Below, one piece after another: positions 16,889-28,244 of a stretch of DNA of 64,000 bases; the first letter of the stretch is position 1, and every line of letters starts with the position of its first letter. The notes below the pieces were generated by a model. It did no database searches. It was not told where the DNA came from and worked only from the letters and a program-made list of their open reading frames with translations. This DNA is from Lysinibacillus odysseyi. Its GTDB lineage: Bacteria > Bacillota > Bacilli > Bacillales_A > Planococcaceae. Location: assembly GCA_014595895.1 (NCBI GenBank), contig JABUKB010000001.1, positions 248,001 through 312,000 on the forward strand. Reading direction: 5' to 3'. The position numbers and the translations under genes are program-made.

Positions 16889-19645
16889 ATGGTAGAGTAT
16901 AAAGAAACATTATTAATGCCGAAAACGGATTTCCCGATGCGTGGCGGCTTACCAACAAAAGAGCCACAAATTCAGGCGAAATGGGATGAAATGGACATCA
17001 ATAAATTAGTATTGGAGCGTACAAAAGATCGTCCTCATTACGTATTGCACGATGGCCCTCCGTATGCGAATGGCGATATTCACATCGGGCACGCTTTAAA
17101 CAAAGTCATCAAAGATATGATCAACCGTCACCGCTCGATGGCTGGGTTTCATGTTCCGTATATTCCGGGGTGGGATACACACGGTTTACCAATCGAGCAA
17201 GCTTTGACAAACAAAGGTGTAAAACGTAAAGAAATGTCAGTAGCAGAGTTCCGTGAGCTTTGTGAAAAATACGCTTATGAGCAAATTGAAAATCAAAAAG
17301 GCCAATTCAGTCGTTTAGGAGTACGTGGTGATTGGGCAAATCCATACATTACCCTAAAGCCGGAGTTTGAAGCGCGTCAAATTGAAGTTTTCGGTAAAAT
17401 GGCGGAAAAAGGCTATATTTATAAAGGCTTAAAGCCAGTATACTGGTCTCCATCATCAGAATCTGCTCTTGCAGAAGCAGAAATTGAATACAAAGATGTT
17501 AAATCACCATCGATTTATGTATCATTTGCGATTAAAGATGCAAAAGGTGTCGTACCGGCAGATGCTAAGTTCATTATTTGGACAACGACACCTTGGACAT
17601 TGCCTGCAAACTTAGGGATTTCAGTGAACCCTGAGTTTGTCTATGCAGTGGTGGCAGTAGGCGAAAAGAAATTCATCATCGCAAAAGAATTATTAGAAAC
17701 AGTGGCAACGGCGCTTGAGTGGGAAAGCTATGAAGTAGTACAAGAAGTAAAAGGGGAAGCACTAGACCGCGTTGTGGCACAGCACCCATTCTATGACCGT
17801 GATTCATTAGTGATGGTAGGGGAGCACGTAACAGCAGAAGCTGGTACAGGATGTGTTCATACAGCACCGGGTCACGGGGAAGACGACTTTAATGTAGCGA
17901 AAGCATACGGTTTACCAGTATTATCGCCAGTAGATAACCGCGGCTGCTATACAGACGAAGCACCAGGATTTGAAGGTATTTTCTATGATGATGCCAACAA
18001 AATCATTACGGAAAAGTTAAAAGAAGTTGGTGCATTAGAAAAACTGAACTTCTTCACACACTCTTACCCGCATGACTGGCGTACGAAGAAACCAGTTATT
18101 TACCGTGCAACACCGCAATGGTTTGCATCTGTTGAGATGTTCCGTGATGAGTTATTAGAAGCTGTTAAAGCAACAGAGTTTACACCTGCATGGGGGGAAA
18201 CTCGTCTTTATAATATGATTCGTGACCGCGGAGATTGGGTTATTTCTCGTCAGCGTGCATGGGGTGTGCCAATTCCAATTTTTTATGCGGAAAACGGCGA
18301 GCCAATTATCACACCGGAAACAATCGCGCATGTTTCGGCATTATTCCGTGAGCATGGTTCAAATATTTGGTTCCAAAAAGAAGCAAAAGAGTTATTGCCA
18401 GAAGGCTTCACACATGAAGGTAGCCCAAATGGCGAGTTCACAAAAGAGAATGATATTATGGACGTTTGGTTCGACTCTGGTTCATCTCACCAAGGCGTAC
18501 TAGTCGAGCGCGGTATGAAATATCCTGCCGATCTTTACCTAGAAGGGTCTGACCAACACCGCGGCTGGTTCAACTCTTCATTAATTACATCGGTTGCGAT
18601 TAATGGCTATGCACCATACAAAGGTTTATTAACGCACGGTTTCGTATTAGACGGGGAAGGCCGTAAAATGTCTAAATCCCTAGGGAATGTCATCATTCCT
18701 CAAAAAGTAATGGATCAATACGGTGCAGATATTCTTCGTATGTGGGTAGCATCTGTTGACTATACTGGTGACGTGCGTATCTCAATGGATATGTTAAAGC
18801 AAGTATCCGAATCTTACCGTAAAGTGCGTAACACATTACGTTTCTTGCACGGGAACGTATCTGACTTTACAGAAGCAAACCGCGTAGCATATGAAGATTT
18901 ACGTGAAATGGATCAATATATGTACATGCGCCTGCAAGATGTATTAAAAACTGTCCGTGCTGCTTATGACCGTTATGATTTCTCAACGGTTTATACAACG
19001 GTCAATAACTTTGTTGCAATTGAGTTATCTTCATTCTACTTAGATATCGCAAAAGATGTAGTGTACATTGAAGGCGCGGACAATAAAGATCGCCGTGCGA
19101 TGCAAACAGTTATGTATGACACATTAATGACGTTACTAAAAGTATTAACACCAATCATCCCTCATACAACAGAGGAACTATGGGGCTATATAGATGCTGA
19201 GGAAGCATCGGTTCAATTAACAGATATTCCAGAAGTAGATGAGCGTGCAAACTTTGAGGAGTTACGTACAAAATGGACAAAAATCATTGCTGTACGTGAT
19301 GAAATATTAAAAGCTTTAGAAGAGGCACGTAATGCGAAAGTAATCGGTAAATCTTTAGAAGCAAAATTATCTGTATATGCTGATGAAGAGGTAGCTGCGT
19401 TACTTGCAGATACAAATGTCGACTTTGCTCAATTATCAATCGTCTCTGCCTTTGAAGTAGCGGGAGCTAAAGCTGCTGCACCAGAAAATGCATTAGTACT
19501 AGATAAAACAGCGATCGTTGTGGAAAAAGCAAACGGTGAAAAATGCGAGCGTTGCTGGACAATTTCTGAAACAGTAGGTCAAGCAGAAGCACATCCTACA
19601 TTATGTACGCGTTGTGCAGATGTAGTAGAGAACTATTACGTATAA
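16889..19645 (+). CDS. ileS: Isoleucyl-tRNA synthetase
   Basis: IleS is a class I synthetase that charges tRNA-Ile and edits mischarged valine. It has 918 residues, with an HIGH motif at about 65-68 ([14 protein letters not shown]) and KMSKS at about 593-597. The CP1 editing domain includes [14 protein letters not shown] and [16 protein letters not shown]-terminal zinc-binding region contains CERCW and CTRC cysteine pairs. The overall form is the bacterial, mupirocin-sensitive-type length. It is controlled by the T-box upstream and followed by its own terminator. Confidence 0.99.
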   Translation: MVEYKETLLMPKTDFPMRGGLPTKEPQIQAKWDEMDINKLVLERTKDRPHYVLHDGPPYANGDIHIGHALNKVIKDMINRHRSMAGFHVPYIPGWDTHGLPIEQALTNKGVKRKEMSVAEFRELCEKYAYEQIENQKGQFSRLGVRGDWANPYITLKPEFEARQIEVFGKMAEKGYIYKGLKPVYWSPSSESALAEAEIEYKDVKSPSIYVSFAIKDAKGVVPADAKFIIWTTTPWTLPANLGISVNPEFVYAVVAVGEKKFIIAKELLETVATALEWESYEVVQEVKGEALDRVVAQHPFYDRDSLVMVGEHVTAEAGTGCVHTAPGHGEDDFNVAKAYGLPVLSPVDNRGCYTDEAPGFEGIFYDDANKIITEKLKEVGALEKLNFFTHSYPHDWRTKKPVIYRATPQWFASVEMFRDELLEAVKATEFTPAWGETRLYNMIRDRGDWVISRQRAWGVPIPIFYAENGEPIITPETIAHVSALFREHGSNIWFQKEAKELLPEGFTHEGSPNGEFTKENDIMDVWFDSGSSHQGVLVERGMKYPADLYLEGSDQHRGWFNSSLITSVAINGYAPYKGLLTHGFVLDGEGRKMSKSLGNVIIPQKVMDQYGADILRMWVASVDYTGDVRISMDMLKQVSESYRKVRNTLRFLHGNVSDFTEANRVAYEDLREMDQYMYMRLQDVLKTVRAAYDRYDFSTVYTTVNNFVAIELSSFYLDIAKDVVYIEGADNKDRRAMQTVMYDTLMTLLKVLTPIIPHTTEELWGYIDAEEASVQLTDIPEVDERANFEELRTKWTKIIAVRDEILKALEEARNAKVIGKSLEAKLSVYADEEVAALLADTNVDFAQLSIVSAFEVAGAKAAAPENALVLDKTAIVVEKANGEKCERCWTISETVGQAEAHPTLCTRCADVVENYYV

Positions 19646-19655
19646 CTTTTTTACG

Positions 19656-19693
19656 ACGCTGTTACCGAATGGGTAGGTAACAGCGTTCTTTTT
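19656..19693 (+). terminator. Terminator after ileS
   Basis: A perfect 11-base stem (19656-19666 with 19676-19686) and 9-base loop are followed by TCTTTTTA. It separates ileS from azlC. Confidence 0.88.
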
Positions 19694-19722
19694 ACATCTA
19701 AGGGGAAGGGAGTCAATGACAC

Positions 19723-20439
19723 ATGACTAGTCAAGTTGAAATAACGAAAATACCTGATACTTTTTGGCAAGGTGTAAGAGACTGCATTCCAACTCTTCTT
19801 GGTTATATTAGTATCGGACTGGCATTTGGAGTGGTAGGAATTGCATCCAACATTTCTGTATTGGAAATTTTCCTCTTATCCGTGCTTGTCTATGCAGGCT
19901 CGGCGCAGTTTATTTTTTGCGGGCTCTATGTAGCGGGTGCTCCTGTATCAGCAGTCATCATTACCATTTTTGTAGTGAATTTACGTCATTTTTTAATGTC
20001 ACTAACGATAGCACCGTATTTTACCCGTTATTCAACACTACGTAATATTGGCTTTGGTACATTATTGACGGATGAGACATTTGGTGTCGCAGTTGCTACA
20101 AGCGGGAAGGAAGGGCGACTAGGCGGACGCTGGATGGACGGTTTAAATGTGACGGCTTACAGTGCATGGATTCTTTCGTGCACAATTGGCGGGGTGATTG
20201 GGCAGTGGCTGCCGAATCCAGAAAAATGGGGGATGGATTATGCGTTAGTGGCGATGTTTATTGCCTTGCTTGTGTTAACCCTCGGGAACGTACCGAAAAC
20301 AAAATTAATGCATTATATAAAGTTAATTGGTTGTTTAGCCGTTATTATGTATGTACTTCTTTATTTTGTCCCGGGACATGTAGCCGTATTGATTGCGACG
20401 ATGACCATGGCGACAATTGGGGTGGTGACTGAAAAATGA
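19723..20439 (+). CDS. azlC: Branched-chain amino acid exporter large subunit AzlC
   Basis: This 238-residue membrane protein of the AzlC/YgaZ family has about seven transmembrane helices. Family segments include DCIPTLLGYISIGLAFGVV near residue 20, LVYAGSAQFIFCGLY, and VNLRHFLMSLTIAPYF. With AzlD it forms a proton-driven exporter of branched-chain amino acids (B. subtilis AzlCD, E. coli YgaZH). The ATG at 19723 follows AGGGGAAGGGAG. It overlaps azlD by four bases (ATGA). B. subtilis has a different gene between ileS and lspA, so this pair looks inserted. Confidence 0.9.
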   Translation: MTSQVEITKIPDTFWQGVRDCIPTLLGYISIGLAFGVVGIASNISVLEIFLLSVLVYAGSAQFIFCGLYVAGAPVSAVIITIFVVNLRHFLMSLTIAPYFTRYSTLRNIGFGTLLTDETFGVAVATSGKEGRLGGRWMDGLNVTAYSAWILSCTIGGVIGQWLPNPEKWGMDYALVAMFIALLVLTLGNVPKTKLMHYIKLIGCLAVIMYVLLYFVPGHVAVLIATMTMATIGVVTEK

Positions 20440-20759
20440 CGACGACTACTGCAATGGTATTGCTCATTTTAGGCTGTGCCCTTGTTACATGGCTGCCGCG
20501 TATTATTCCGTTTGTTGTGGTACGCAATATCAAAATGCCTGATGTTGTCCTGCGTTGGCTGGCTTATATTCCTGTTGGTATTTTAAGTGCGCTCGTGATC
20601 GAAGGGCTATTTGATACAGAGGGAGAGTATGTGGCTATTGATTGGATGAGTATGGCTGCACTCATACCGACATTACTTATAGCGGTATGGACAAAAAGCT
20701 TATCGAAAACGGTTGTAGCCGGGGTTGTGACAATGGCTGCGCTCAGATACATATTTTAG
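20436..20759 (+). CDS. azlD: Branched-chain amino acid exporter small subunit AzlD
   Basis: This 107-residue protein has about four membrane helices and the AzlD/YgaH family features, including TWLPRIIPFVVVRNIKMPDVVLRWLAYIPVGILSALV in the first half. It is the partner of AzlC, translationally coupled through a four-base overlap. Placement directly after the isoleucine T-box and ileS is thematically consistent with control of intracellular branched-chain amino acid pools. Confidence 0.9.
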   Translation: MTTTTAMVLLILGCALVTWLPRIIPFVVVRNIKMPDVVLRWLAYIPVGILSALVIEGLFDTEGEYVAIDWMSMAALIPTLLIAVWTKSLSKTVVAGVVTMAALRYIF

Positions 20760-20904
20760 ATGGGGCACGGGTTCTTGATTCATGCTGTCTTTGATTAACA
20801 AACAGATAAAAAGGTAAATAAAGACAAATGCCATTCAATCTGTCTGGATGAAATGGAATGAATTATGAAGTTTTTTAATAAGAATAATATACAACTTATG
20901 AAGA

Positions 20905-20945
20905 AGGGATAGCTAGGGGATGATAAAGCTATCCTTTTTGTTTTA
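20905..20945 (+). terminator. Terminator between azlD and lspA
   Basis: An 8-base stem (GGATAGCT at 20907-20914, AGCTATCC at 20927-20934) is followed by five T residues. The remaining gap (20760-21025) shows no gene; a promoter for lspA is expected in about 20946-21010 but no strong match is visible. Confidence 0.75.
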
Positions 20946-21025
20946 TATTTCTATTATTAAAATTTTTCTCATGGTGCCCAATTGTGTTAAGATAGGAAAG
21001 ATATATCGTAAACGGGGGATTTGCT

Positions 21026-21505
21026 GTGTATAAATATTATGGAATAGCTTTGTTTGCAATACTACTTGACCAATGGACAAAGTGGCTAGTAGTTCAAAAT
21101 ATGGAATTAGGGGAACGTATCAGTATATGGGACCCGTGGTTAGGTATTTTATCGCATCGTAATCGCGGCGCAGCGTGGGGCATGCTAGAAGGACAAATGT
21201 GGTTATTTACGATCATTACCATCGCAGTCATTATTGGTATTATTTATTTCTATCATAAAGATGCAAAAGGCAAACCGCTGATGCAAATTAGTTTAATGTT
21301 GCTATTAGGTGGTGCAGTCGGGAATTTCATTGACCGATTATTCCTGGGAGAGGTAGTCGATTTCGTTGATGTGCTGATTCCGGTAATCAATTATCATTTC
21401 CCGATATTTAATATTGCCGATGCCGCATTAACGATAGCAGTTGTCATGCTATTTATCGCGATTATATTAGATGAAAAAGCAGAAAAGAAAAAGGTGAAAA
21501 AATGA
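21026..21505 (+). CDS. lspA: Lipoprotein signal peptidase (signal peptidase II)
   Basis: LspA is an integral-membrane aspartyl protease that removes signal peptides from diacylglyceryl-modified prolipoproteins. It has 159 residues and four transmembrane helices. Conserved blocks are visible: [39 protein letters not shown] and [13 protein letters not shown]; the last two contain the catalytic aspartates. GTG 21026 follows GGGGGA. It overlaps rluD by four bases. A lipoprotein substrate (the peptide-binding protein) is also encoded in the window. Confidence 0.97.
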   Translation: MYKYYGIALFAILLDQWTKWLVVQNMELGERISIWDPWLGILSHRNRGAAWGMLEGQMWLFTIITIAVIIGIIYFYHKDAKGKPLMQISLMLLLGGAVGNFIDRLFLGEVVDFVDVLIPVINYHFPIFNIADAALTIAVVMLFIAIILDEKAEKKKVKK

Positions 21506-22413
21506 CAGTAGTTACAATTACCATCGAGGCAGAACAGGCGGGCGAACGTATTGACAAAGCGTTGTCGTCTATTCAGACGGATTGGTCAAGATCACAAGTA
21601 AGCAATTGGCTAACAGACGGTCACATTAAAGTAAATGGCGATGACGTCAAAGCAAAGTATAAAGTAAAAGAAGGCGACATTATTGAAGTAAGTGTGCCAG
21701 AAGTGGAAGATTTAGAAATCATCCCAGAAGATTTAAATTTAGACATCGTTTATGAGGATGCAGATGTATTAGTGGTGAATAAACCGCGCGGCATGGTCGT
21801 ACATCCAGCACCAGGTCATACAACAGGCACACTCGTAAACGGTTTAATGTATCATTGCACCGATTTATCAGGTATTAATGGAGTTGCCCGTCCAGGTATT
21901 GTCCACCGTATCGACAAAGATACATCAGGTTTATTGATGGTGGCGAAAAATGACGTGGCGCATGCATCATTAGTAGAGCAATTAGTGGAGAAATCCGTGA
22001 CACGTAAATATACAGCATTGGTGCATGGTCATATCGCTCATGATAAAGGAACAATCGATGCGCCAATCGGCCGTGACTCGAAGGACCGCCAAAAGCAAGC
22101 TGTTGTGGATGGCGGGAAACATGCGGTGACGCATTTCCAAGTCATCGAACGCTTTGGTGATTTCTCATTAGTGGAATGCCGCCTCGAAACAGGACGTACA
22201 CACCAAATCCGTGTGCATATGAACTATATCGGTTTCCCATTAGCAGGCGATCCGAAATATGGTCCGCGCAAAACAATCGACTTTGGCGGCCAAGTGCTAC
22301 ATGCGGGTGTCCTCGGCTTCAAACATCCTGTAACTGGGGAATACTTAGAGTTTAGTGCTGAATTGCCAGAAGATTTTAAAGCGCTATTGGAAGAGATGCG
22401 TTCAAAGAAATAA
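21502..22413 (+). CDS. rluD: RluA-family rRNA pseudouridine synthase (YlyB/RluD type)
   Basis: This 303-residue enzyme has an N-terminal S4 domain (about residues 13-75: [23 protein letters not shown]) and a RluA catalytic domain. The active-site motif [11 protein letters not shown] contains the catalytic Asp, and a downstream [10 protein letters not shown] stretch is present. E. coli RluD modifies helix 69 of 23S rRNA; the precise target of the Firmicute YlyB is less certain. It is coupled to lspA by a four-base overlap, as in B. subtilis, and ends with a terminator. Confidence 0.93.
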   Translation: MTVVTITIEAEQAGERIDKALSSIQTDWSRSQVSNWLTDGHIKVNGDDVKAKYKVKEGDIIEVSVPEVEDLEIIPEDLNLDIVYEDADVLVVNKPRGMVVHPAPGHTTGTLVNGLMYHCTDLSGINGVARPGIVHRIDKDTSGLLMVAKNDVAHASLVEQLVEKSVTRKYTALVHGHIAHDKGTIDAPIGRDSKDRQKQAVVDGGKHAVTHFQVIERFGDFSLVECRLETGRTHQIRVHMNYIGFPLAGDPKYGPRKTIDFGGQVLHAGVLGFKHPVTGEYLEFSAELPEDFKALLEEMRSKK

Positions 22414-22420
22414 ACGGAAA

Positions 22421-22451
22421 AACGGAATCCAGCTTTGGTTTCCGTTTTTTT
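22421..22451 (+). terminator. Terminator after rluD
   Basis: A 10-base stem (22421-22430 with 22437-22446, one mismatch) is followed by a T-run. It separates lspA-rluD from the pyr operon promoter. Confidence 0.82.
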
Positions 22452-22561
22452 ATGCCTAATGAAGACGAAACAGGCACTATTCTCAGTACTTGAACTAATA
22501 TATCTGAAAATTCATATTTGATAAACATTTCGAGTTTGTTGTCTGACCTCTTTAATTTTGG

Positions 22562-22590
22562 TTGACACATCTATTGAACGGGCATATACT
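22562..22590 (+). promoter_or_regulatory. Sigma-A promoter of the pyr operon
   Basis: A perfect −35 TTGACA (22562-22567) and a −10 TATACT (22585-22590) are separated by exactly 17 bases. It is the best promoter in the window and lies about 250 bases before pyrR, leaving room for the attenuator leader. Confidence 0.88.
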
Positions 22591-22660
22591 AGCAACAGTG
22601 AACAGCACAAGATTCGACAGAGAGCGAAAGAAGCTGACACATTTACAATTAAAGATTGCA

Positions 22661-22793
22661 CCTTTAATGGCAGTCCAGAGAGGCTGAGAAGGTACTGGTG
22701 AAGCAACCGTTTTCTTTGTGATGCAAGGGATACGTGTGCGCTATTTCAACATGGACTTTTCAGAACCCCTCTTAGGCTAAGAGGGGTTTTTTA
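22661..22793 (+). promoter_or_regulatory. PyrR-dependent attenuator 1 (before pyrR)
   Basis: The PyrR-binding loop sequence is clear at about 22671-22696 (CAGTCCAGAGAGGCTGAG followed by AAGG). It is followed by an intrinsic terminator with an 11-base perfect stem (22764-22774 with 22778-22788) and T-run. In the established mechanism UMP-bound PyrR stabilises the anti-antiterminator and causes termination; without UMP the antiterminator forms. The whole gap 22452-22842 contains only the promoter and this leader. Confidence 0.92.
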
Positions 22794-22824
22794 TTTGGCC
22801 TGAAGAACACAGTACATAAAATGA

Positions 22825-23388
<564 letters not shown>

Positions 23389-23411
23389 CACGAAGAAAAG
23401 AGGAACATACG

Positions 23412-24743
23412 ATGTCAAAACCAGTATTAGACATTCATGAGAAGCCAACCGGCGGACAATTAATTGTACTGAGCTTCCAGCATTTATTCGCAATGTTCGG
23501 CTCAACCATTTTAGTACCGCAACTAGTAGGATTAGATACAGCAATTGCCCTTTTAACAAGTGGTATCGCAACCATTATCTTCTTATTCATTACACAATTT
23601 AAAGTACCGGCTTATCTTGGATCATCATTCGCCTTTATCTCACCAATTATTATGGTAACAGGATTTGGGCAAGCAGGAATAGAGGTAAACCCGGGCAATG
23701 CCATGATAGGCGCGATGGCAGTCGGGATTGTATACGGAATTGTTTCATTATTAATTTGGAAAACAGGCTATAAATGGCTGATGGCATTATTACCGCCAAT
23801 TGTTGTAGCACCAGTCATTATCGTAATTGGTTTAGGCTTAGCAGGAACGGCAGTAGATATGGCAATGAATATCTCAGTAGAGCAAGTAAATGAGCAAACA
23901 GGCGTAGCAGAAATGGTGAAGCAGTACAGTGGCTTGCACTTCTCGGCAGCTTTAGTCACATTATTTGCAGCGATTATCTTTAATGTATATTTCAAAAATA
24001 TTTTAAGTGCCATGCCAATTTTACTTGGTTTGGTAGTGGGATACTTATACTCACTAGCTATCGGGATTGTCAATTTTACACCAGTAAAGGAAGCGAGCTG
24101 GTTTGCAATGCCAAAGTTCTTACTTCCAGGTGTACATTATGAATTTAGTATGACAGCTACTATTTTAGCAGCGATGGTGCCAGTTGTGATCGTAACAATT
24201 TCAGAGCATATTGGTCACCAATTAGTGTTAGGGAAAGTAGTAGAGCGTGATTACATTAAAGACCCAGGCTTACATCGTTCATTACTAGGAGATGGACTTG
24301 GGACATTCGTCAGTGCATTAATCGGGGGTCCGCCAAAAACAACATATGGTGAAAACATTGGCGTACTAGCCATCACAAAAGTGTATTCTGTCTATGTTAT
24401 TTTCGGTGCAGCAATCGTTGCCATCATCATCTCTTTCTTCGGAAAAGTAATGGCGTTAATTTCAACGATTCCGACGGCAGTGCTAGGCGGAATTTCAATT
24501 TTACTATTCGGGATTATCGCATCAAGCGGTTTACGGATGTTTGTAGATAGTCAAGTAGATTTCAGCAATAACCGTAACATGGTAATAGCTTCAGTGATTT
24601 TAGTTATCGGTATCGGCGGTGCGAAAGTCGAGTTTGAAAACTTCTTAATCTCAGGTATGGCATTAGCAGCGATTGTTGGGGTGTTACTAAACTTACTACT
24701 GCCAGGCCGTGAAAAAGGTGTCGGCAATATCCATGAAAATTAA
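23412..24743 (+). CDS. pyrP: Uracil permease
   Basis: PyrP is a nucleobase-cation symporter of the NCS2/UraA family that imports uracil. The product has 443 residues and about 14 transmembrane segments. Family features include QHLFAMFGSTILVPQL near residue 21, SEHIGHQLVLGKVV, and GDGLGTFVSALIGGPPKTTYGENIGVLAITKVYS, the substrate-binding scaffold region. It follows pyrR directly and is followed by the second PyrR attenuator, so pyrB and downstream genes are regulated separately. Confidence 0.96.
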   Translation: MSKPVLDIHEKPTGGQLIVLSFQHLFAMFGSTILVPQLVGLDTAIALLTSGIATIIFLFITQFKVPAYLGSSFAFISPIIMVTGFGQAGIEVNPGNAMIGAMAVGIVYGIVSLLIWKTGYKWLMALLPPIVVAPVIIVIGLGLAGTAVDMAMNISVEQVNEQTGVAEMVKQYSGLHFSAALVTLFAAIIFNVYFKNILSAMPILLGLVVGYLYSLAIGIVNFTPVKEASWFAMPKFLLPGVHYEFSMTATILAAMVPVVIVTISEHIGHQLVLGKVVERDYIKDPGLHRSLLGDGLGTFVSALIGGPPKTTYGENIGVLAITKVYSVYVIFGAAIVAIIISFFGKVMALISTIPTAVLGGISILLFGIIASSGLRMFVDSQVDFSNNRNMVIASVILVIGIGGAKVEFENFLISGMALAAIVGVLLNLLLPGREKGVGNIHEN

Positions 24744-24754
24744 ATAAGCAGTAC

Positions 24755-24873
24755 CTTTTAAACATTGTCCAGAGAGGCAAGCAAGGGGAAAGAAGAGAAA
24801 AGCACATAATCGTATGATGCTCTAGTTTCTCACACCCTTGTAAGCCTACTTTCTATGAAAAGTAGGCTTTTTT
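24755..24873 (+). promoter_or_regulatory. PyrR-dependent attenuator 2 (pyrP-pyrB)
   Basis: A second PyrR-binding loop lies at about 24764-24787 (ATTGTCCAGAGAGGCAAG then CAAGG). An intrinsic terminator follows at 24842-24873, with AAGCCTACTTT paired with AAAGTAGGCTT and a T-run. The bases between can form a competing antiterminator. This leader would allow UMP-dependent control of the biosynthetic genes. Confidence 0.9.
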
Positions 24874-24979
24874 CATAAACATAAAAACCACAATATTTCA
24901 TTAAAATGTAAAGACTGAATAGTAGGAATTCTTATATAATTAATAATGTGAAAGTGATAGATATCGGAGGCGCAAATAA

Positions 24980-25897
24980 ATGAAAAATTTATTATCGATG
25001 GAACACTTAACGAATGAAGAAATTTTGTACATTTTAGATCGTGCACAAGCATTTGAACAGGGTGAACCGTCCCAACTAACAAAGACATATCATGTCGCGA
25101 ATCTGTTTTTCGAACCAAGTACGCGTACAAAAACGAGTTTCGAGATGGCTGAACGTCAAGTAGGCTGTACAGTAATTCCATTTGATGCAGGGTTCTCAAG
25201 CGCATTAAAAGGTGAAACAATGTATGATACAGTAAAGACATTGGAAATGATTGGGATTGATGCAGTCGTGATTCGCGCAAAAGAAGATGAGTACTACAAT
25301 GAGCTATTAGAAGGCATTAATTGTGCGGTCATCAATGCTGGAGATGGCGCTGGTCAGCACCCATCTCAGTGTTTACTAGATTTGTATACGATTCGCAAGG
25401 AGTTCGGTACATTTGAAGGCTTGAACATCACAATTGTTGGGGATATTTCCCATAGCCGTGTAGCAAAATCAAATGCAACAGCGCTAAAAAAGCTTGGCGC
25501 AAATGTTAGATTTCTTTGCCCGAAAGATTGGAAAGGCGACTTTGAGGCTGTACACTCTTGGGAAGAAGTATTAGAAGATAGTGATGTGATCATGTTATTG
25601 CGCATCCAACATGAGCGTCACGCGATAAGCAAAAATTTCTCAAAAGATAGCTATCACGATGAATTCGGTTTAACAGCAGCACGCGAAAAACGCATGAAGC
25701 AAGGGGCGATTATTATGCACCCGGCACCAGTGAATCGCGATGTTGAAATTGCAGACGAGTTAGTAGAATGTGAACGTTCACGTATCTTTACGCAAGTAAG
25801 AAATGGTGTGTACGCACGTATGGCCATTTTAGAAACGATTTTGAAAGGGAGAGAACAAACATGGCAATCACATACATCCAAAATATTAAACGTTTAG
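24980..25897 (+). CDS. pyrB: Aspartate carbamoyltransferase catalytic subunit
   Basis: PyrB condenses carbamoyl phosphate and aspartate to N-carbamoyl-L-aspartate. It has 305 residues and belongs to the unregulated Bacillus type; no pyrI follows. The carbamoyl-phosphate loop [13 protein letters not shown] is at about residues 48-60, and [11 protein letters not shown] is near residue 248. The C-terminus overlaps pyrC by 37 bases in another frame, a long overlap for this operon. The ATG at 24980 follows GGAGGCG. Confidence 0.97.
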   Translation: MKNLLSMEHLTNEEILYILDRAQAFEQGEPSQLTKTYHVANLFFEPSTRTKTSFEMAERQVGCTVIPFDAGFSSALKGETMYDTVKTLEMIGIDAVVIRAKEDEYYNELLEGINCAVINAGDGAGQHPSQCLLDLYTIRKEFGTFEGLNITIVGDISHSRVAKSNATALKKLGANVRFLCPKDWKGDFEAVHSWEEVLEDSDVIMLLRIQHERHAISKNFSKDSYHDEFGLTAAREKRMKQGAIIMHPAPVNRDVEIADELVECERSRIFTQVRNGVYARMAILETILKGREQTWQSHTSKILNV

Positions 25898-27144
25898 TAG
25901 ACGGCGAGCTAGTAGACGGTACAGTAACCGTAGAGGACGGCAAAATCATCGAGTTAGATGGTCCGATGCCGGAAAACCAAGGTATTATTCAAGTTATAGA
26001 CGGCAGTGGCAACTTCCTTTCACCAGGATTCGTTGATGTACATACACATTTACGTGAACCAGGTTTTGAGCATAAAGAAACTATTGCAACAGGATCTGCG
26101 TCAGCAGCGCGCGGTGGTTTTACAACAATTTGTGCGATGCCAAACACAAAACCAGTACCCGATTCAGTGGAAAACATGCAGCTCATTAATGGTCTTATTA
26201 AAGATAGTGCAGTCATTCGCGTCCTGCCTTATGGTTCTTTAACAAAGGACATTTCGGGTGAAGAGCGTACAGATATGGAAGCATTAAAAGCAGAAGGGGC
26301 AGTGGCTTTCTCGGATGACGGCATAGGGATTCAATTAGCTTCGACAATGTATGAGCAAATGAAAGAGGCTGCGCGTTTAGACATGATTGTCGTAGCGCAC
26401 TGTGAAGATAACTCATTAATTTACGACGGGGTTATGCACGAAGGGAAGCGTAATGTAGAGCTTGGTTTACCAGGGATTCCATCTATTTGTGAATCAGTAC
26501 AAATTGCACGTGACGTATTACTCGCTGAAGCAGCAGGCGCACGCTACCATGTATGCCACGTATCATCTAAGGAGTCTGTACGTGCTGTACGTGATGCAAA
26601 GGCAGCAGGTATTCGCGTCACAGCTGAAGTTTGCCCACACCACTTACTATTAGAGGAAATGGATGTTCCATCAGACGATGCAAACTGGAAGATGAATCCT
26701 CCATTACGTGCTGCAGATGACAAAGATTCATTGCATGCCGCACTGTTAGACGGCACAATCGATTGTATCGCAACAGACCATGCCCCACATACAGTAGAGG
26801 AGAAATGCTGTGGTATGGTGGGCGCGCCGTTTGGAATTGTCGGTTTTGAAACAGCCTTTCCACTACTGTATACAGCTTATGTAAAAACAGGAAAATGGAC
26901 GCTGCAACAACTAGTCGATTGGATGGCTGCCAAACCAGCAGAAATCTTTAACCTACCATACGGTAAAATCGAAGTGGGAGCGTCAGCAGACTTCACGATT
27001 ATCAACTTAGAAAAAGAAATGATCATCGATGCGGAAGGTTTTGTATCGAAAGGTCGTAACACACCATTCAATGGGCGTGTTGCACAAGGTTGGCCAGTAT
27101 TAACGATTTTCGAAGGTAACATTGCATATCAGGAGGCAGAATAA
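25861..27144 (+). CDS. pyrC: Dihydroorotase
   Basis: PyrC is a zinc amidohydrolase that cyclises carbamoyl-aspartate to dihydroorotate. The 427-residue type I enzyme has metal-ligand motif [10 protein letters not shown] (His residues at about 61 and 63), a [12 protein letters not shown] segment, [15 protein letters not shown], and the catalytic-Asp region [10 protein letters not shown]. It begins inside pyrB with GGGAGAG ahead of the ATG, and shares its last base with the carA start. Confidence 0.98.
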   Translation: MAITYIQNIKRLVDGELVDGTVTVEDGKIIELDGPMPENQGIIQVIDGSGNFLSPGFVDVHTHLREPGFEHKETIATGSASAARGGFTTICAMPNTKPVPDSVENMQLINGLIKDSAVIRVLPYGSLTKDISGEERTDMEALKAEGAVAFSDDGIGIQLASTMYEQMKEAARLDMIVVAHCEDNSLIYDGVMHEGKRNVELGLPGIPSICESVQIARDVLLAEAAGARYHVCHVSSKESVRAVRDAKAAGIRVTAEVCPHHLLLEEMDVPSDDANWKMNPPLRAADDKDSLHAALLDGTIDCIATDHAPHTVEEKCCGMVGAPFGIVGFETAFPLLYTAYVKTGKWTLQQLVDWMAAKPAEIFNLPYGKIEVGASADFTIINLEKEMIIDAEGFVSKGRNTPFNGRVAQGWPVLTIFEGNIAYQEAE

Positions 27145-28244
27145 TGAAAAAACGTTTATTAATTTTAGAAGACGGTACAGTATTCCACGGCACAGCGTTT
27201 GGTTCAGATCGCGCATCACAAGGTGAGGTTGTATTTACAACAGGTATGACAGGTTACCAAGAAACGATTTCAGATCCATCCTTTTACGGCCAAATTGTTA
27301 CATTAACTTATCCATTAATCGGTAACTACGGCATTAACCGCGATGATTTTGAAGCTATTACACCAGCAATTCGCGGATTTGTAGTACGTGAGCTTTCCGA
27401 CCATCCATCTAACTGGCGCTCTGATACAACAGTAAATGACTACTTAGCATCTCAAGATATTCCTGGTATTGAAGGCATCGATACACGTAAATTAACACGT
27501 ATTATCCGCTCAAAAGGTGCGGTACGTGCGATTCTTACGGAAGCAGATGCAGAAGTAGATGTAGAGGCAATCGTGAAGGAATTGCAAGAGACACCATTTA
27601 TTACACACCATGTACAAGAAGTTTCACCAAAAGCACCTTACCCATCTCCAGGTCGCGGCAAGCGTGTTGTGCTAGTAGATTTTGGTATGAAACATGGTAT
27701 TTTACGAGAATTAAATAAACGTGATTGTGACGTATTAGTAGTACCTTACAACACATCAGCAGAACAAATTTTAGCATGGCATCCAGATGGCATTATGCTA
27801 TCCAACGGTCCTGGTAACCCAGAAGATGTACAAGAAGGAATTGAAACGGTACGCAACCTGATCGGAAAAGTACCGATGTTCGGTATTTGCTTAGGTCATC
27901 AAATCTTCTCGTTAGCAAGTGGTGCGCGCAGCTTCAAATTACCATTCGGCCACCGTGGCGGTAACCACCCGGTGAAAGATTTACGCACAGGTCGCACGGA
28001 TTTAACTTCTCAAAATCATGGTTATGCAATCGACATTGAGTCGTTAGCAGATACAGATTTAGAACTAACACACGTAGCATTAAACGATGGTACTTGTGAA
28101 GGTGTACGTCATAAGAAATACCCGATCTTTACCGTGCAATATCACCCAGAGGCTTCACCAGGTCCTGAGGATTCAAATCACTTATTCGATGAGTTCATTG
28201 AAATGATGGAAAATGAAGCAGCAAAGGAGAAACAACATGCCTAA
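27144..28244 (+). CDS. carA: Carbamoyl-phosphate synthase small subunit (pyrimidine-specific)
   Basis: This is the glutaminase subunit that supplies ammonia to CarB. It has 366 residues. The N-terminal CPSase domain includes [18 protein letters not shown]. The class I glutamine amidotransferase domain has its catalytic Cys in [13 protein letters not shown] (about residue 249) and a His-Glu pair in [10 protein letters not shown]. In Bacillus this pyrimidine-regulated copy is also called pyrAA. Its end overlaps carB by eight bases. Confidence 0.97.
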   Translation: MKKRLLILEDGTVFHGTAFGSDRASQGEVVFTTGMTGYQETISDPSFYGQIVTLTYPLIGNYGINRDDFEAITPAIRGFVVRELSDHPSNWRSDTTVNDYLASQDIPGIEGIDTRKLTRIIRSKGAVRAILTEADAEVDVEAIVKELQETPFITHHVQEVSPKAPYPSPGRGKRVVLVDFGMKHGILRELNKRDCDVLVVPYNTSAEQILAWHPDGIMLSNGPGNPEDVQEGIETVRNLIGKVPMFGICLGHQIFSLASGARSFKLPFGHRGGNHPVKDLRTGRTDLTSQNHGYAIDIESLADTDLELTHVALNDGTCEGVRHKKYPIFTVQYHPEASPGPEDSNHLFDEFIEMMENEAAKEKQHA

